DNA of 64,000 nt from Micromonospora fulviviridis (GCF_014648395.1 NZ_BMRA01000002.1:434001-498000), one strand, 5' to 3'. Shown: positions 25,506 to 35,062, counted from the first letter of the stretch. A program made the numbers and translations. Notes: a model not told the origin generated them from the letters alone.

Positions 25506-27958
25506 ACCGCACCTCCGCACAGGTCGTTGACGCAGCGCAGCACCGGGCGGGCGGTCAGCGCCGCCGGGTCGAGCGGGCCGTCCGCCGTGACGGTGAAGGT
25601 GGCCGACTCTCCCGGCAGCAGCGTGACCAGCGCCTCGTCGACCTGCGCCGCCGGATCCAGCCGGTCGGGCTGGAGGGTCAGGTCGCGCAGCACCGTCCGC
25701 GCGGTCACCCGGACCCGCTGGCCGCCGCCCGCCGGCTCGACCGTCGCGTCCAGCTCCGCGGCCGGCCACTCGACCTCCCGGTCGGTGGCGAAGAACCACA
25801 GCGCCCGCTCCGCGGTCTCGCCGGCCTCCGCGACCAGCAGCTCCCGCCGGGCCTCCTCCGGCCGCGCCAGCTCCGCCGGCAGCGCCAGCACCACCGAGGA
25901 GTACGCGGGGACGTCGAGGTCCACCGAGGTCTTCGCCCTCGGCTCCCCGGTGAGGGTGAGCCGGGTGACCGTGGCCGGCGCGCGCCACGCCTCGGCGGTC
26001 TCGTTCACCGCCACCAGCGCCAGGCCGCCGTCCCGCGGCTGCACGGTGAGCAGCCGGTCGGCGTACGCCCGGCGCAGCGAGTACCAGAGCGGCTTGCGCC
26101 GGCCGTCGCCGTCGACCGCCGCCCACGAGGTCACCGGCCAGCAGTCGTTGAGCTGCCAGACGATGGTGCCCATGCAGACCGGCCGGTGCGAGCGGAAGTG
26201 CTCGACGCCGAGCTGGATGGCGCGGGCCTGGTTGAGCTGGGTGAGGTAGTGCCAGTCGTCGAAGTCGGCGGGCGCCGGCAGGTGGGCGTCGAGGCCGCGC
26301 TGGAGCTTGCGGTCCCCGTCGATCGCCTTCTGGTGGTGCGCCATCCCGGGCGAGTCGTGGGCGAGCGGCTCGTCGGAGAGGGCCCGGCGCAGGGTCGCGT
26401 ACGCCGGGGGCGCCTGGTAGCCGAACTCGGCGACGAAGCGGGGCACGTACTCCCGGTACTTCGTGTAGTCGTCGGTGTTCCACACGTCCCAGATGTGCGT
26501 GGTGCCGTGGGCCGGGTCGTTCGGGTGAACGTCCTCGCTGCCCGACCAGGGGCTGCCCGGCCAGTACGGCCGGGTCGGGTCCAGCTCGGCGACGATCGCG
26601 GGCAGCAGGTCCAGGTAGTAGCCGCGCCCCCAGGTGCGGCCGGCCAGGGGCTCCTGCCAGTCCCAGTCGTGCCAGCCCCAGATGTTCTCGTTGTTGCCGG
26701 TCCAGAGCACCAGCGAGGGATGGCTCGCGAGCCGGACGACCTGCTCCCGCGCCTCCGCCTCGACCTCGGTGCGGAAGGGCTCCTCCTCCGGGTACGCGGC
26801 GCAGGCGAAGAGGAAGTCCTGCTGCACCAGCAGCCCGAGTTCGTCGGCCAGCTCGTAGAAGTCCTCCGACTCGTACCGGCCGCCGCCCCAGATCCGCAGC
26901 AGGTTGACGTTCGCGCCGACCGCCTGCGCGAAGCGGCCGGCCAGGCGGGCCCGGGTGACCCGGTTCGGGAAGGCGTCGTCGGGGATCCAGTTGACCCCCT
27001 TGACGAAGACCGGCACCCCGTTGACGTGCAGGGTGAACGCGGAGCCGTGCGCGTCGGGGGCGGTGTCCAGGCGTACCGAGCGGAAGCCGATGCGGCGGGA
27101 CCAGGCGTCCAGCGTCCGGCCGTCCGCGGCGCGCAGGGTCACGTCGAGGTCGTGCAGGGGCTGGTCGCCGTACCCGACGGGCCACCAGAGCGCCGGGTCG
27201 CGGACGGTGAGGGTCGCCACGGCGCGGCGCTCCCCCGCCGGGACGGCGACCTCGACGGCGGCGCCCGCGACGGTGGCGTGCACGGTGAGCGGCTCGTCGC
27301 CCGCCCGCTCGACCTCGACGTGCAGCTCCACCCGGCCGGTGCCGTCCTCGACGGTGACCAGCGGCCGGACGGTCGCGAGCCGGGCCGTGGACCAGGCGTG
27401 CAGCCCGATTTCCTGCCAGATGCCGGCGGTGACCACGGTCGGTCCCCAGTCCCAGCCGAAGTTGCAGGCGGTCTTGCGGATGAAGTTGAACGGCTCCGGG
27501 TACGCGTTCGGCCGGTCGCCGAGCCGGTCCCGGTGCGCCTCGGCGTAGCGGTACGGCGAGTCGAAGCGCACGGTCAGGGTGTTGGCGCCCGGCCGGAGCA
27601 GCGGGCCGGCGGCGAAGCGGTAGCCGCGGTGCTGGTTCTCGGTGCGGCCGACCTCGGCGCCGTTGAGGGTGACCGTGGCGACCGTGTCCAGGCCGGCGCA
27701 GACCAGGTCGACCCGCTCGTCGCCGCTCGGGCGCCAGTCGAAGGTGGTCTCGTAGACCCAGTCCGTGCGGCCGATCCAGCCGAGGCCGTTCTCGTTGTCG
27801 TCGAGGTACGGGTCGGGAATGAGGCCGGCCGCCAGCAGGTCGGTGTGCACGCAGCCGGGGACGGTCGCCGGCACCGCCCGACCGGCGACCTCCGGCGGCA
27901 CCTGCGGACCGGGCACGGCCCGCAGCAGCCAACCCTCGTGCAGCGTCTGACGGCTCAC
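25502..27958 (-). CDS. Beta-mannosidase-like glycoside hydrolase family 2 protein
   Basis: An 818-residue GH2 enzyme without signal peptide, so cytoplasmic. An N-terminal jelly-roll sugar-binding domain (WVYETTFDW, then DTVATVTLNG) is followed by an Ig-like domain and the TIM barrel. The acid/base is Glu424 in WTGNNENIWGWHDWDWQ, and the nucleophile is Glu511 in AEFGYQAPP. The WxGNNE and EFGxQ pattern is that of beta-mannosidases (locus 5-domain type). It is translationally coupled by GTGA to an ABC permease, so it probably hydrolyses an imported mannoside or manno-oligosaccharide. Confidence 0.9.
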   Translation of the reverse strand: MSRQTLHEGWLLRAVPGPQVPPEVAGRAVPATVPGCVHTDLLAAGLIPDPYLDDNENGLGWIGRTDWVYETTFDWRPSGDERVDLVCAGLDTVATVTLNGAEVGRTENQHRGYRFAAGPLLRPGANTLTVRFDSPYRYAEAHRDRLGDRPNAYPEPFNFIRKTACNFGWDWGPTVVTAGIWQEIGLHAWSTARLATVRPLVTVEDGTGRVELHVEVERAGDEPLTVHATVAGAAVEVAVPAGERRAVATLTVRDPALWWPVGYGDQPLHDLDVTLRAADGRTLDAWSRRIGFRSVRLDTAPDAHGSAFTLHVNGVPVFVKGVNWIPDDAFPNRVTRARLAGRFAQAVGANVNLLRIWGGGRYESEDFYELADELGLLVQQDFLFACAAYPEEEPFRTEVEAEAREQVVRLASHPSLVLWTGNNENIWGWHDWDWQEPLAGRTWGRGYYLDLLPAIVAELDPTRPYWPGSPWSGSEDVHPNDPAHGTTHIWDVWNTDDYTKYREYVPRFVAEFGYQAPPAYATLRRALSDEPLAHDSPGMAHHQKAIDGDRKLQRGLDAHLPAPADFDDWHYLTQLNQARAIQLGVEHFRSHRPVCMGTIVWQLNDCWPVTSWAAVDGDGRRKPLWYSLRRAYADRLLTVQPRDGGLALVAVNETAEAWRAPATVTRLTLTGEPRAKTSVDLDVPAYSSVVLALPAELARPEEARRELLVAEAGETAERALWFFATDREVEWPAAELDATVEPAGGGQRVRVTARTVLRDLTLQPDRLDPAAQVDEALVTLLPGESATFTVTADGPLDPAALTARPVLRCVNDLCGGAV

Positions 27959-28851
27959 GACTTCACCGCGCCTTCCATGATTCCGCGGACGATCTGACGT
28001 CCACCGATGAACAGCATGACCAGCAGGGGGACGGTCGCGATGAACGCGCCGGCCAGCACCCGCCGGTAGATCACGTAGTTGCCGCTGGCCAGGTCGGAGA
28101 TCGCGACCATCGAGGTCGGGAAGTCGGTGCCGCTCAGCGTGATGAGCGGCCACTGGAAGTCGTTCCAGGTGGCCACGAAGGTGAGCAGCCCGAGCACGGC
28201 CAGGGCCGGGCGGATCGCCGGCAGCACGATGTTGGCGTACACCCGCATGGTGGTGGCGCCGTCCATCCGGGCCGACTCGACCAGCTCGTCGGGGACGGTG
28301 TTGACGATGAACTGCCGCATGTAGAACACGCCGAACGCGGTGACCAGCCCGGGGGCGATGACCGCGAGCAGGGTGCCGTTCCAGCCGAGCTTGCCCATCA
28401 CGATGTAGAGCGCCACGATGCCGAGCTGGTTGGGCACGGTCAGCGTGAGCACCACGAAGAGCATCAGCGCGTTGCTGCCCTTGAACCGCAGCTTGGCGAA
28501 GGCGAACCCGGCCAGCGAGCAGAAGAACAGCACCGAGGCGGTCACCACGGTGGCCACGATGACGCTGTTGACCAGCGAGGCGGCGAAGTAGACGTCCTGG
28601 AGGGAGAAGACCTCGTCGACGTTGGTCATGAACCGGTCGCCGGGAACGATCGCCGGGGGCAGCTTCGCGAGGGCCTCGTCGTCGCTGGTCGCGATGACGA
28701 ACATCCAGTAGAGCGGGAACGCGGCGAACAGCATGGTCAGCGCGAGGAACAGGTAGGTCCAGAGCCCGGCCTGGGTCTCCTGCGGGGCCCGGCCCATCAG
28801 CCGCGGCCGGCGGCGCGCCGGAGCGGGGCGCGGGGGCGCGACGGCGCTCAT
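27955..28851 (-). CDS. Sugar ABC transporter permease, MalG type
   Basis: A 298-residue inner-membrane permease with six predicted helices. The EAA loop that docks the ATPase is ESARMDGATTMRVYANIVLP. It pairs with the MalF-type permease upstream (ATGA overlap) and a lipoprotein binding protein. No ATPase gene is present in the operon. In actinomycetes a shared MsiK-type ATPase commonly serves such importers, which is the likely case here. Confidence 0.93.
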   Translation of the reverse strand: MSAVAPPRPAPARRRPRLMGRAPQETQAGLWTYLFLALTMLFAAFPLYWMFVIATSDDEALAKLPPAIVPGDRFMTNVDEVFSLQDVYFAASLVNSVIVATVVTASVLFFCSLAGFAFAKLRFKGSNALMLFVVLTLTVPNQLGIVALYIVMGKLGWNGTLLAVIAPGLVTAFGVFYMRQFIVNTVPDELVESARMDGATTMRVYANIVLPAIRPALAVLGLLTFVATWNDFQWPLITLSGTDFPTSMVAISDLASGNYVIYRRVLAGAFIATVPLLVMLFIGGRQIVRGIMEGAVKS

Positions 28852-29861
28852 TTGCGACCTCCGGACAGTCGGTTCGTCACCAGGTAGTTGACGCCGGCGA
28901 CGATCAGGATGATCAGGAAGAGGGCCCAGGACATGGCCGCGGCGTAGCCGAGGTTGAGGTCCTTCCAGCCGACCTTGTAGATGAGCTGGGCGATGGTCTG
29001 CCACTCGCCGTTCGGCCCGCCGGTGGCGGCCTGGGCGTTCGGGTCGAAGAGCATCGGCTCGGTGAAGAGCTGGAGGCCGCCGATGGTGGAGAGGATGACG
29101 GTGAAGAGCACCACCGGCTGGATCATCGGCACGGTGATCCGCCAGAGCTGCTTCCACGGCCCGGCGCCGTCGATCGCCGCCGCCTCGTAGACGTCGCGCG
29201 GGATGGACTGCATCGCGGCCAGATAGAGCAGCGCGTTGTAGCCGATCCACTTCCAGTTGACCATCGTGGCGATGGCGATCCACGAGTGCAGCTTGTCGGC
29301 CCGCCAGTCGATCGGGTCGTCCGCGCCGCCGAGGCCGAACAGGCCGAGCACCCAGTTGGCCATGCCGAAGTCGCGGGAGAAGAAGACGCTGAACACCATC
29401 GTCGAGGCGACGATCGGGGTCACGTACGGCAGCAGCACACCGACCCGCCACCAGGTCTGCGCCCGCAGCTTGCGGTTGAGCAGCGAGGCGACCACGAGCG
29501 CGAGCAGCAGCTGGGGCACCGAGGAGAGCAGGAAGATGCCGAAGGTGTTGTAGAGGGCGTTCCAGAAGTCCTCGTCGCCGAAGAGCCGGCTGAAGTTCTC
29601 GACGCCCGCCCAGTAGGGCAGCGTCGGGTCGTCGAGCCGGTAGTTGCGCAGCGACACCACGGCGTTGAAGAGCAGCGGGAAGAGCCCGAACACGACGAAG
29701 AGCAGGAAGAACGGCGCGATCATGAGGTACGGCATGTAGCGCATGTCGAAGCGGTACAGCCGGTTGCGCCAGGTCAGCCGCCGGTCGTCGCCACCGGAGC
29801 GACCGCGCTCCGGCGCGGCTCGGCGGCTCGACGACGCGGGCGCGGCACGGGTGGTGGACAT
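28848..29861 (-). CDS. Sugar ABC transporter permease, MalF type
   Basis: A 337-residue permease with an Arg-rich cytoplasmic N-terminus of about 45 residues and six predicted helices. The EAA loop is YEAAAIDGAGPWKQLWRITVP. It forms the heterodimeric channel with the MalG-type protein. GGAG lies 9 bases before the ATG. It is 82 bases downstream of the binding-protein gene and part of the same operon. Confidence 0.93.
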   Translation of the reverse strand: MSTTRAAPASSSRRAAPERGRSGGDDRRLTWRNRLYRFDMRYMPYLMIAPFFLLFVVFGLFPLLFNAVVSLRNYRLDDPTLPYWAGVENFSRLFGDEDFWNALYNTFGIFLLSSVPQLLLALVVASLLNRKLRAQTWWRVGVLLPYVTPIVASTMVFSVFFSRDFGMANWVLGLFGLGGADDPIDWRADKLHSWIAIATMVNWKWIGYNALLYLAAMQSIPRDVYEAAAIDGAGPWKQLWRITVPMIQPVVLFTVILSTIGGLQLFTEPMLFDPNAQAATGGPNGEWQTIAQLIYKVGWKDLNLGYAAAMSWALFLIILIVAGVNYLVTNRLSGGRK

Positions 29862-29943
29862 CGGATCACTCCAGGGCCGAGGTGGGTGAGGAGGTGCGGC
29901 GGTGACGGGGCCGGCCGTGGCCCGCCCCGTCACCGGTGTCCGG

Positions 29944-31227
29944 TCAGGACTTGGCGGCCTTGTCGGCCTCCTTGACCGCCTCGCCCCAGGCGGCGTCCGG
30001 CTTCAGGCTCTTGTTCTCGACCCGCCGGATCACGTTCTCCACGGCGACCCGGGTGGGGCCGTTCTTCTTGCCCAGGTACTGCGGGGTGAGGCCCTGCGCC
30101 ATCTTGGGGAAGATCTGGCCGACCGGGGCGTTGTTGAAGAACGGGTTCTTGAAGTCGGCGATGGCCGAGTCGGCGTAGAGCGCCGGCTGCGAGGGCAGGT
30201 TGCCGACCTTCTTGAAGATCTCGATCTGCTGCTCCGGCGCGACCAGCCACTCCAGCAGCTTGTACGCCTCGTCGACGTGCTTGCCCTGCTTGGGGATGGT
30301 CAGGAACGAGCCGCCCCAGTTGCCGCCGCCACCGGGCACCGCGGCGATGTCCCACTTGCCCTGGGTGCCGGGGGCGGTGTCCTTGATGTGGCCGAGCATC
30401 CACGCCGGGCAGGCCAGCACGGCGAAGGCACCGCTCGTGAAGCCCTTGTCCCAGTCGGCCTGGAAGCTGACCAGGTTGGCCGAGAGCCCGGCCTGGACGG
30501 CCTTGACGGTGTAGTCGAAGGCGACCTTCGGGCCGCCGTCCATCTGGAGCTGCTCCTGGTCGTTGTAGAAGCCGACCTGCTGCTGACCGAGGATCGGGTT
30601 GAACAGGTTGGTGCCGGCGTCGATGAACTTCTTGTTGGTCTTGGCGGTGTACTGCTGGCCGACCTCGATGAACTTGTCCCAGTCGGGCCAGAGCGCGGAG
30701 ACCTGGTCCCGCTCGGTGGGCAGGCCGGCGGCCTTGAACAGGTCGGTCCGGTAGCACATGGCCAGGCCGCCGACGTCGGTGCCGAGGCCGATCTGGGTCT
30801 TGCCGTCGGCGGAGAGCGACTGCTTCCACTTCCAGGGCAGGTACTTGCTCTCGTAGGAGCCGGCGCCCTTGTCCAGCAGGTTGACGAACTTGTCGGACTG
30901 GCTGCGGAACTGGACCATGAAGCCCTCGTCGATCGCCGCGATGTCCGGCGCCCCGTTGCCGGCGACGAGCTTCTTCTGCAGGTCCTCGTGCTGGGCGTTG
31001 TACTCGCCCGAGTTCAGCTGGATCTTGATGTTCGGGTGGTCGGCCTCGTACCGGGCCTTGAGGTCCTGGAGGCCGAAGTCGCCCCAGAAATTGATCTTCA
31101 GAGTGATCTGACCGTCGGCCGCGTCGGAGCCGCCGGTGGTGCTCTTGCCGCTGCAGGCGGCGACCATGACCAGGCTGACGGCACCCACGGCGACCGCCCG
31201 GGCCCAGTGCGTCCAGGACCGTTTCAT
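29944..31227 (-). CDS. Sugar ABC transporter substrate-binding lipoprotein
   Basis: A 427-residue family 1 solute-binding protein. A type II signal sequence ends in VMVAAC, the lipobox cysteine being about residue 24. The mature protein has the ITLKINFWGDFG opening and the GAPDIAAIDEGF block typical of the UgpB/MalE class. It captures an oligosaccharide, presumably the mannoside used by the downstream hydrolase, and delivers it to the permeases. GGAGGATGAC precedes ATG 31227. A strong promoter and LacI-type operators lie upstream. Confidence 0.92.
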   Translation of the reverse strand: MKRSWTHWARAVAVGAVSLVMVAACSGKSTTGGSDAADGQITLKINFWGDFGLQDLKARYEADHPNIKIQLNSGEYNAQHEDLQKKLVAGNGAPDIAAIDEGFMVQFRSQSDKFVNLLDKGAGSYESKYLPWKWKQSLSADGKTQIGLGTDVGGLAMCYRTDLFKAAGLPTERDQVSALWPDWDKFIEVGQQYTAKTNKKFIDAGTNLFNPILGQQQVGFYNDQEQLQMDGGPKVAFDYTVKAVQAGLSANLVSFQADWDKGFTSGAFAVLACPAWMLGHIKDTAPGTQGKWDIAAVPGGGGNWGGSFLTIPKQGKHVDEAYKLLEWLVAPEQQIEIFKKVGNLPSQPALYADSAIADFKNPFFNNAPVGQIFPKMAQGLTPQYLGKKNGPTRVAVENVIRRVENKSLKPDAAWGEAVKEADKAAKS

Positions 31228-31245
31228 GTCATCCTCCGCGCCAAA

Positions 31246-31259
31246 TGGGAACGCTCCCG
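31246..31259. promoter_or_regulatory. LacI-type operator in the binding-protein leader
   Basis: TGGGAACGCTCCCG matches 12 of 14 positions of the CebR-like box TGGGAGCGCTCCCA known from streptomycete LacI regulators. It lies downstream of the predicted start site, about 20 bases before the gene, so a bound repressor would block elongation. Confidence 0.7.
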
Positions 31260-31297
31260 ACATCGAGAGACGTTGACTGAACCGGATAAGTGAGCAC

Positions 31298-31326
31298 ACC
31301 GTACGAGGGACACCCTGGACTGTCAA
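31298..31326 (-). promoter_or_regulatory. Promoter of the mannoside ABC/mannosidase operon
   Basis: A perfect TTGACA -35 and TACGGT -10 with a 17-base spacer. The predicted transcript starts about 64 bases before the binding-protein ATG and includes the operator. Confidence 0.75.
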
Positions 31327-31370
31327 CGGCCGGTTAACAGCGAGCCCGTCCCGTAACTCTCCCGATGCCT

Positions 31371-31402
31371 TGGGAGCGCGCTCATGCGTGGTTGAGCGCT
31401 CT
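31371..31402. promoter_or_regulatory. Two further LacI-type operator sequences
   Basis: TGGGAGCGCGCTCA at 31371-31384 matches the same consensus at 12 of 14 positions. The palindromic core GAGCGCTC at 31394-31401 is a weaker, incomplete site. Together with the site at 31246 they could allow repression by looping and autoregulation of the divergent lacI gene. The remaining bases to 31611 hold a TAGCGT -10 candidate at 31535 for lacI and no other feature. Confidence 0.55.
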
Positions 31403-31611
31403 CCGGAGCACGAATGTGAGGCAGGGGCTGGCGGCGAGGGGTGGGTCGGGTCGTACGCTTAACCGCGCAAGTGACCGGCCGCCCGGTTCCGTCCCGGGCC
31501 GCGCCGCGCCGACCGCGCGGCAGCTCCCTTGCAGTAGCGTGACAGCCGCCGGCCACCCCCCGGTTGTCGAAGGTGGCCCCGCGCGGGCCGGACGAGTGGA
31601 GGAGCGCGCCC

Positions 31612-32631
31612 GTGAAGCGGCCGACCATCGCCGACGTCGCCCGGCGGGCCGGGGTCTCCAAGGGCGCGGTGTCGTACGCGCTGAACGGGCAGCCCGGCGT
31701 GTCCGAGGCGACCCGCCAGCGGATCCTGGCGATCGCCGCCGAGATCGGGTTCAGCCCGAGCAGCGCCGCCCGGGCGCTCTCCGGCGCCACCGCCAAGGCG
31801 GTCGGCCTGGCCCTGTGCCGGCCCGCCCGGATACTGGGCATCGAGCCCTTCTTCATGGAGCTGATCAGCGGCGTGGAGGCCGAGCTGTCGGCCCGCTCGT
31901 ACGCGCTGACCCTCCAGGTGGTGGCCGACCAGGAGGCGGAGATCGCGGTCTACCGCCGCTGGTGGGCCGAGCGCCGGGTGGACGGCGTGTTCGTCTGCGA
32001 CCTGCGCACCGACGACCGGCGGGTGCCGGCGCTGGAGGAGCTGCAACTGCCGGCCGTGGTGATCGGCGGCCCCGGCCACACCGGCAGCCTGGCCAGCGTC
32101 TGGTCGGACGACGCGGCGGCCCTGGTCGAAACCGTGGAGTACCTGGTCGCCCTGGGGCACCGGCGGATCGCCCGGGTCGGCGGGCTGCCCTCGCTGCTGC
32201 ACACCGAGATCCGCACCGACGCGTTCACCGAGGTGTGCCGCCGGCTCGGGCTGGACGAGGCCACCACGGTCTGGTCCGACTACACCGGCGAGGAGGGGGC
32301 GCGGGCCACCCGCCGGCTGCTCAGCTCCGCCGGCCGGCCCACCGCGGTGATCTACGACAACGACGTGATGGCGATCGCCGGGCTCTCCGTGGCCCAGGAG
32401 ATGGGGCTGGCCGTGCCCGGCGACCTGTCCATCGTGGCCTGGGACGACTCCCCCCTCTGCCAGCTCGTGCACCCGCCGCTGACCGCGCTGGGCCGGGACA
32501 TCCCCGCGTACGGGGCGCACGCCGCGCGGCAGCTCCTCGCCATGATCGCGGGCGAGCCGGTCACCAACCTCCAGGACGAGACCGCCCACCTCACCCCGCG
32601 CGGCAGCACGGCTCCCCCGCGCACTCGGTGA
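31612..32631 (+). CDS. LacI-family transcriptional regulator
   Basis: A 339-residue repressor. The N-terminal helix-turn-helix is TIADVARRAGVSKGAVSYAL with hinge region AARALSGATAKAVGL, followed by a periplasmic-binding-protein-like ligand domain. GTG 31612 has GGAGG 9 bases upstream and gives the canonical N-terminus. It is divergent from the sugar ABC operon, whose leader has CebR-like boxes, so it is the obvious local repressor, released by the imported sugar. Confidence 0.93.
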   Translation: MKRPTIADVARRAGVSKGAVSYALNGQPGVSEATRQRILAIAAEIGFSPSSAARALSGATAKAVGLALCRPARILGIEPFFMELISGVEAELSARSYALTLQVVADQEAEIAVYRRWWAERRVDGVFVCDLRTDDRRVPALEELQLPAVVIGGPGHTGSLASVWSDDAAALVETVEYLVALGHRRIARVGGLPSLLHTEIRTDAFTEVCRRLGLDEATTVWSDYTGEEGARATRRLLSSAGRPTAVIYDNDVMAIAGLSVAQEMGLAVPGDLSIVAWDDSPLCQLVHPPLTALGRDIPAYGAHAARQLLAMIAGEPVTNLQDETAHLTPRGSTAPPRTR

Positions 32632-32635
32632 ACCG

Positions 32636-32655
32636 GTTCAGCAATCTCGCTGAAC
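32636..32655. terminator. Hairpin between lacI and a GGDEF-EAL gene
   Basis: A 7-bp stem (GTTCAGC/GCTGAAC, 6-base loop) in the 31-base gap between convergent stops. Confidence 0.5.
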
Positions 32656-32662
32656 GACCAGG

Positions 32663-35062
32663 TCAACGCGGTGTCGAGGGGAACTCCTCGAACCACGCCT
32701 CCACCCGCTCCGCGGGGGCCGGGCGGGCCAGCGCGAAGCCCTGCCCGTAGTGGCAGCCGGCCCGGCGCGCCCCGGCCACCTGGGCGTCGGACTCCAGCCC
32801 CTCGACCACCACCTCCAGGCCGAGCCGGTCACCCAGGTTGGCCACCACGTCGATGAGCGGACGCTGCCCGTCGGCGCCCGGCCCGACCAGGTGCGGGCCC
32901 ACCTTGAGCAGGTCGATCGGGAGCCGGCGGAGCTGGGCCAGCGAGGCGTGCTCGGCGCGGAAGTCGTCCAGCGCGGTGCGGACGCCCAGCGAGCGGAGCC
33001 CGGCGAGCCGGGCCACCACGGTGGACAGCTCGGCCGCCACCGCCGGCTCGGCCACCTCCACGACCAGGCGCTCCGGCGGCACGTCGTACGCGGCCAGCGC
33101 GGTCGCGGTGCGGGCCACGAAGTCCGGCGCGGCCAGCTCCCGGGGCGTCACGTTGACCGCCATCCACAGCTCCCGGCCCCCCTCCGACCAGTCCGCGAGC
33201 TGCCGGCAGGCCCGGTCCAGCACCCACCGCCCGAGCTCGCAGAGCAGGTCGAGGTCGGCCGCGACGGGCAGCAGCTCCTCCGGCAGCACCGTGCCCAGCA
33301 CGGGGCTGCGCCAGCGCAGCAGCGCCTCGGTGCCCACCGGCACCCGGTCGGCCAGCTCCAGCACCGGCTGGTAGACCAGGTCCAGCTCGCCCCGCGCCAC
33401 CGCGCCCGGCAGCTCCCGCTCCAGGTCCAGCCGGCGGACCAGCTGCTCCTCCAGGTAGGCGTCGTACCACTCGACCCGGTCCCGGCCGAGCTGCACGGCG
33501 CGCCGCCGGGCCAGGTCGGCCTGGCGCAGCACGTCCTCCGGCTCGCCGCCGGTGGTCTCGGCGAGCCCGACGCTGGCCCGGATCCGGCTCGCCCTGCCGG
33601 GCCGCGGGTACGGCTCGGCGAGCGCGGCCAGCAGCCGGGTGCCCAGCGCGTACGCGAGCACCGGCCCGAGGTCGGTGAGCACAGCGAACTCGGTGTCGGT
33701 GAGCCGGGCCACCAGATCGTGCGGGCCGGAGCCGGACCGGAGCCGGAGGGCGACCTCGGCCAGCACCGGCGCGTCCAGCACCGCCGCCTCGTCGGCGCCG
33801 TGCAGGTCGACCACGAGCAGCGCGCCGCCGGCGCGCCGGTCGAGGGCGCGGACCAGCCCGGCCCGGTCGACCGGCGCGGCGCCGGCGGGCGGGCGGTCGT
33901 CGCCGACCAGGTGACGCAGCCGCGCCTCGCTGGCGGCCAGCCGCTCGGCCCGGCGCCGCTGGTCGGCGGCGGCGAGCACCTCCCGGACCACCATCGGCGG
34001 GATGACGGACAGCCCCAGGGCGATCGCCGGGGCGCTGAACTCCCCCACCGTCCACAGGTGCTGACCGGCGGCCAGCGCCGCGATGCCGGCCGGCGCGGTG
34101 AGCCCGGGCCAGGCGGCCGGGGCCGCACCGGTGCGGGGTCGCTCCCCGGCAGCGGTACGCCGGGCGCCGGCCGCGGTGACCAGCGCGCCGGCCAGCAGCG
34201 GCGGCGCGACGGCCAGCACGGCCCGGTCCGGAGCGGCGTAGGCGAGCAGCACCACGAGCAGGGCCAGGCCGCCCAGCGTGGCCGCCGCGCCGGCGTGGCA
34301 GCGGGCCGCCCCCGGCCGCCGGCGCCGCTCGGCGAGCGCGGCCACCAGAAGCACGGCCAGCGCCACGGCGCCGCCGACGGTGGCGGCCCGCGCGGTCGGC
34401 GGCACGGGCCCGGGCGGCAGCAGCACCCAGCCGGCGAAGACCAGGCTGACGCCGAGGCCGGCCACGTCCGCGCCACGGCGCAGCCGTTCCCGGGCGGAGA
34501 GCCGGGAGCGGCCGGGCAGCCGGAGCAGGGCGACGGCGTACAGCGGGGCGGTGACCGCCAGGCCGGCCAGCGCGACCGGCAGCCGGTCCGCGGGCTCGCT
34601 CAGCGGCAGCACCGCGACGGTGAGCCCGGCGATCAGCACGGCGGCGTCGAGGATCCCGGCGACCCGGCGGGACAGCGCCACCCGGCGGGCCCGCCGCCCG
34701 GTCGGCGTGGCGGCGGACGGCGTGGCGGCGGACGGTGCCGGCGGGTCGGGCAACGCGGGCGGGTCGGACGGCGCGGGCGGCGCGGGCGGCGCGGGCGGCA
34801 AGGGCTGCGCCGACGGCGCGGGGGCGGGCGGAGCGGCGGTGGGCGGTGCGGCGGTGGGCGGCACGGGCGGGGCGCCGGCCAGCCAGGCGAGCCGGACGCA
34901 GGCGAGGGCGCAACCACCGGCGACGGCGAGCGCCACGGCGGCCGGGCCGGGAACGAGGCCGGCGGCGCCGGCCAGGACGAACAGCGCGCCGGCGAGCGAC
35001 ACGACGAGGTCGGGCAGCGGTGGCCGGCTGCGGGGGCCGGCGGCAGGGTGGGTGACGGGCAC
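32663..35062 (-). CDS. Membrane protein with degenerate GGDEF and altered EAL domain
   Basis: A 799-residue protein with two hydrophobic regions separated by a 60-residue Pro/Ala-rich stretch (about residues 65-125). The GGDEF motif is replaced by TDTEF at 455-459, so cyclase activity is not expected. The EAL domain keeps EALLR at 579 and VNVTPREL, but EVTE is [13 protein letters not shown] is DDFRAEHAS and KID is KVG, so hydrolysis is doubtful. It may work as a c-di-GMP or GTP-binding scaffold or sensor. GTG start with a weak AAGG upstream. Its architecture otherwise resembles the intact protein at 17953-20403. Confidence 0.85.
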   Translation of the reverse strand: MPVTHPAAGPRSRPPLPDLVVSLAGALFVLAGAAGLVPGPAAVALAVAGGCALACVRLAWLAGAPPVPPTAAPPTAAPPAPAPSAQPLPPAPPAPPAPSDPPALPDPPAPSAATPSAATPTGRRARRVALSRRVAGILDAAVLIAGLTVAVLPLSEPADRLPVALAGLAVTAPLYAVALLRLPGRSRLSARERLRRGADVAGLGVSLVFAGWVLLPPGPVPPTARAATVGGAVALAVLLVAALAERRRRPGAARCHAGAAATLGGLALLVVLLAYAAPDRAVLAVAPPLLAGALVTAAGARRTAAGERPRTGAAPAAWPGLTAPAGIAALAAGQHLWTVGEFSAPAIALGLSVIPPMVVREVLAAADQRRRAERLAASEARLRHLVGDDRPPAGAAPVDRAGLVRALDRRAGGALLVVDLHGADEAAVLDAPVLAEVALRLRSGSGPHDLVARLTDTEFAVLTDLGPVLAYALGTRLLAALAEPYPRPGRASRIRASVGLAETTGGEPEDVLRQADLARRRAVQLGRDRVEWYDAYLEEQLVRRLDLERELPGAVARGELDLVYQPVLELADRVPVGTEALLRWRSPVLGTVLPEELLPVAADLDLLCELGRWVLDRACRQLADWSEGGRELWMAVNVTPRELAAPDFVARTATALAAYDVPPERLVVEVAEPAVAAELSTVVARLAGLRSLGVRTALDDFRAEHASLAQLRRLPIDLLKVGPHLVGPGADGQRPLIDVVANLGDRLGLEVVVEGLESDAQVAGARRAGCHYGQGFALARPAPAERVEAWFEEFPSTPR

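Noticed and set aside
17953..25512. A 2519-codon stop-free frame on the minus strand
   Set aside because: It joins the real GGDEF-EAL gene with antisense frames of ilvD, the hypothetical gene and sulP. In very GC-rich DNA stop-free shadow frames of this size are expected, and the extra part has shadow-frame composition.
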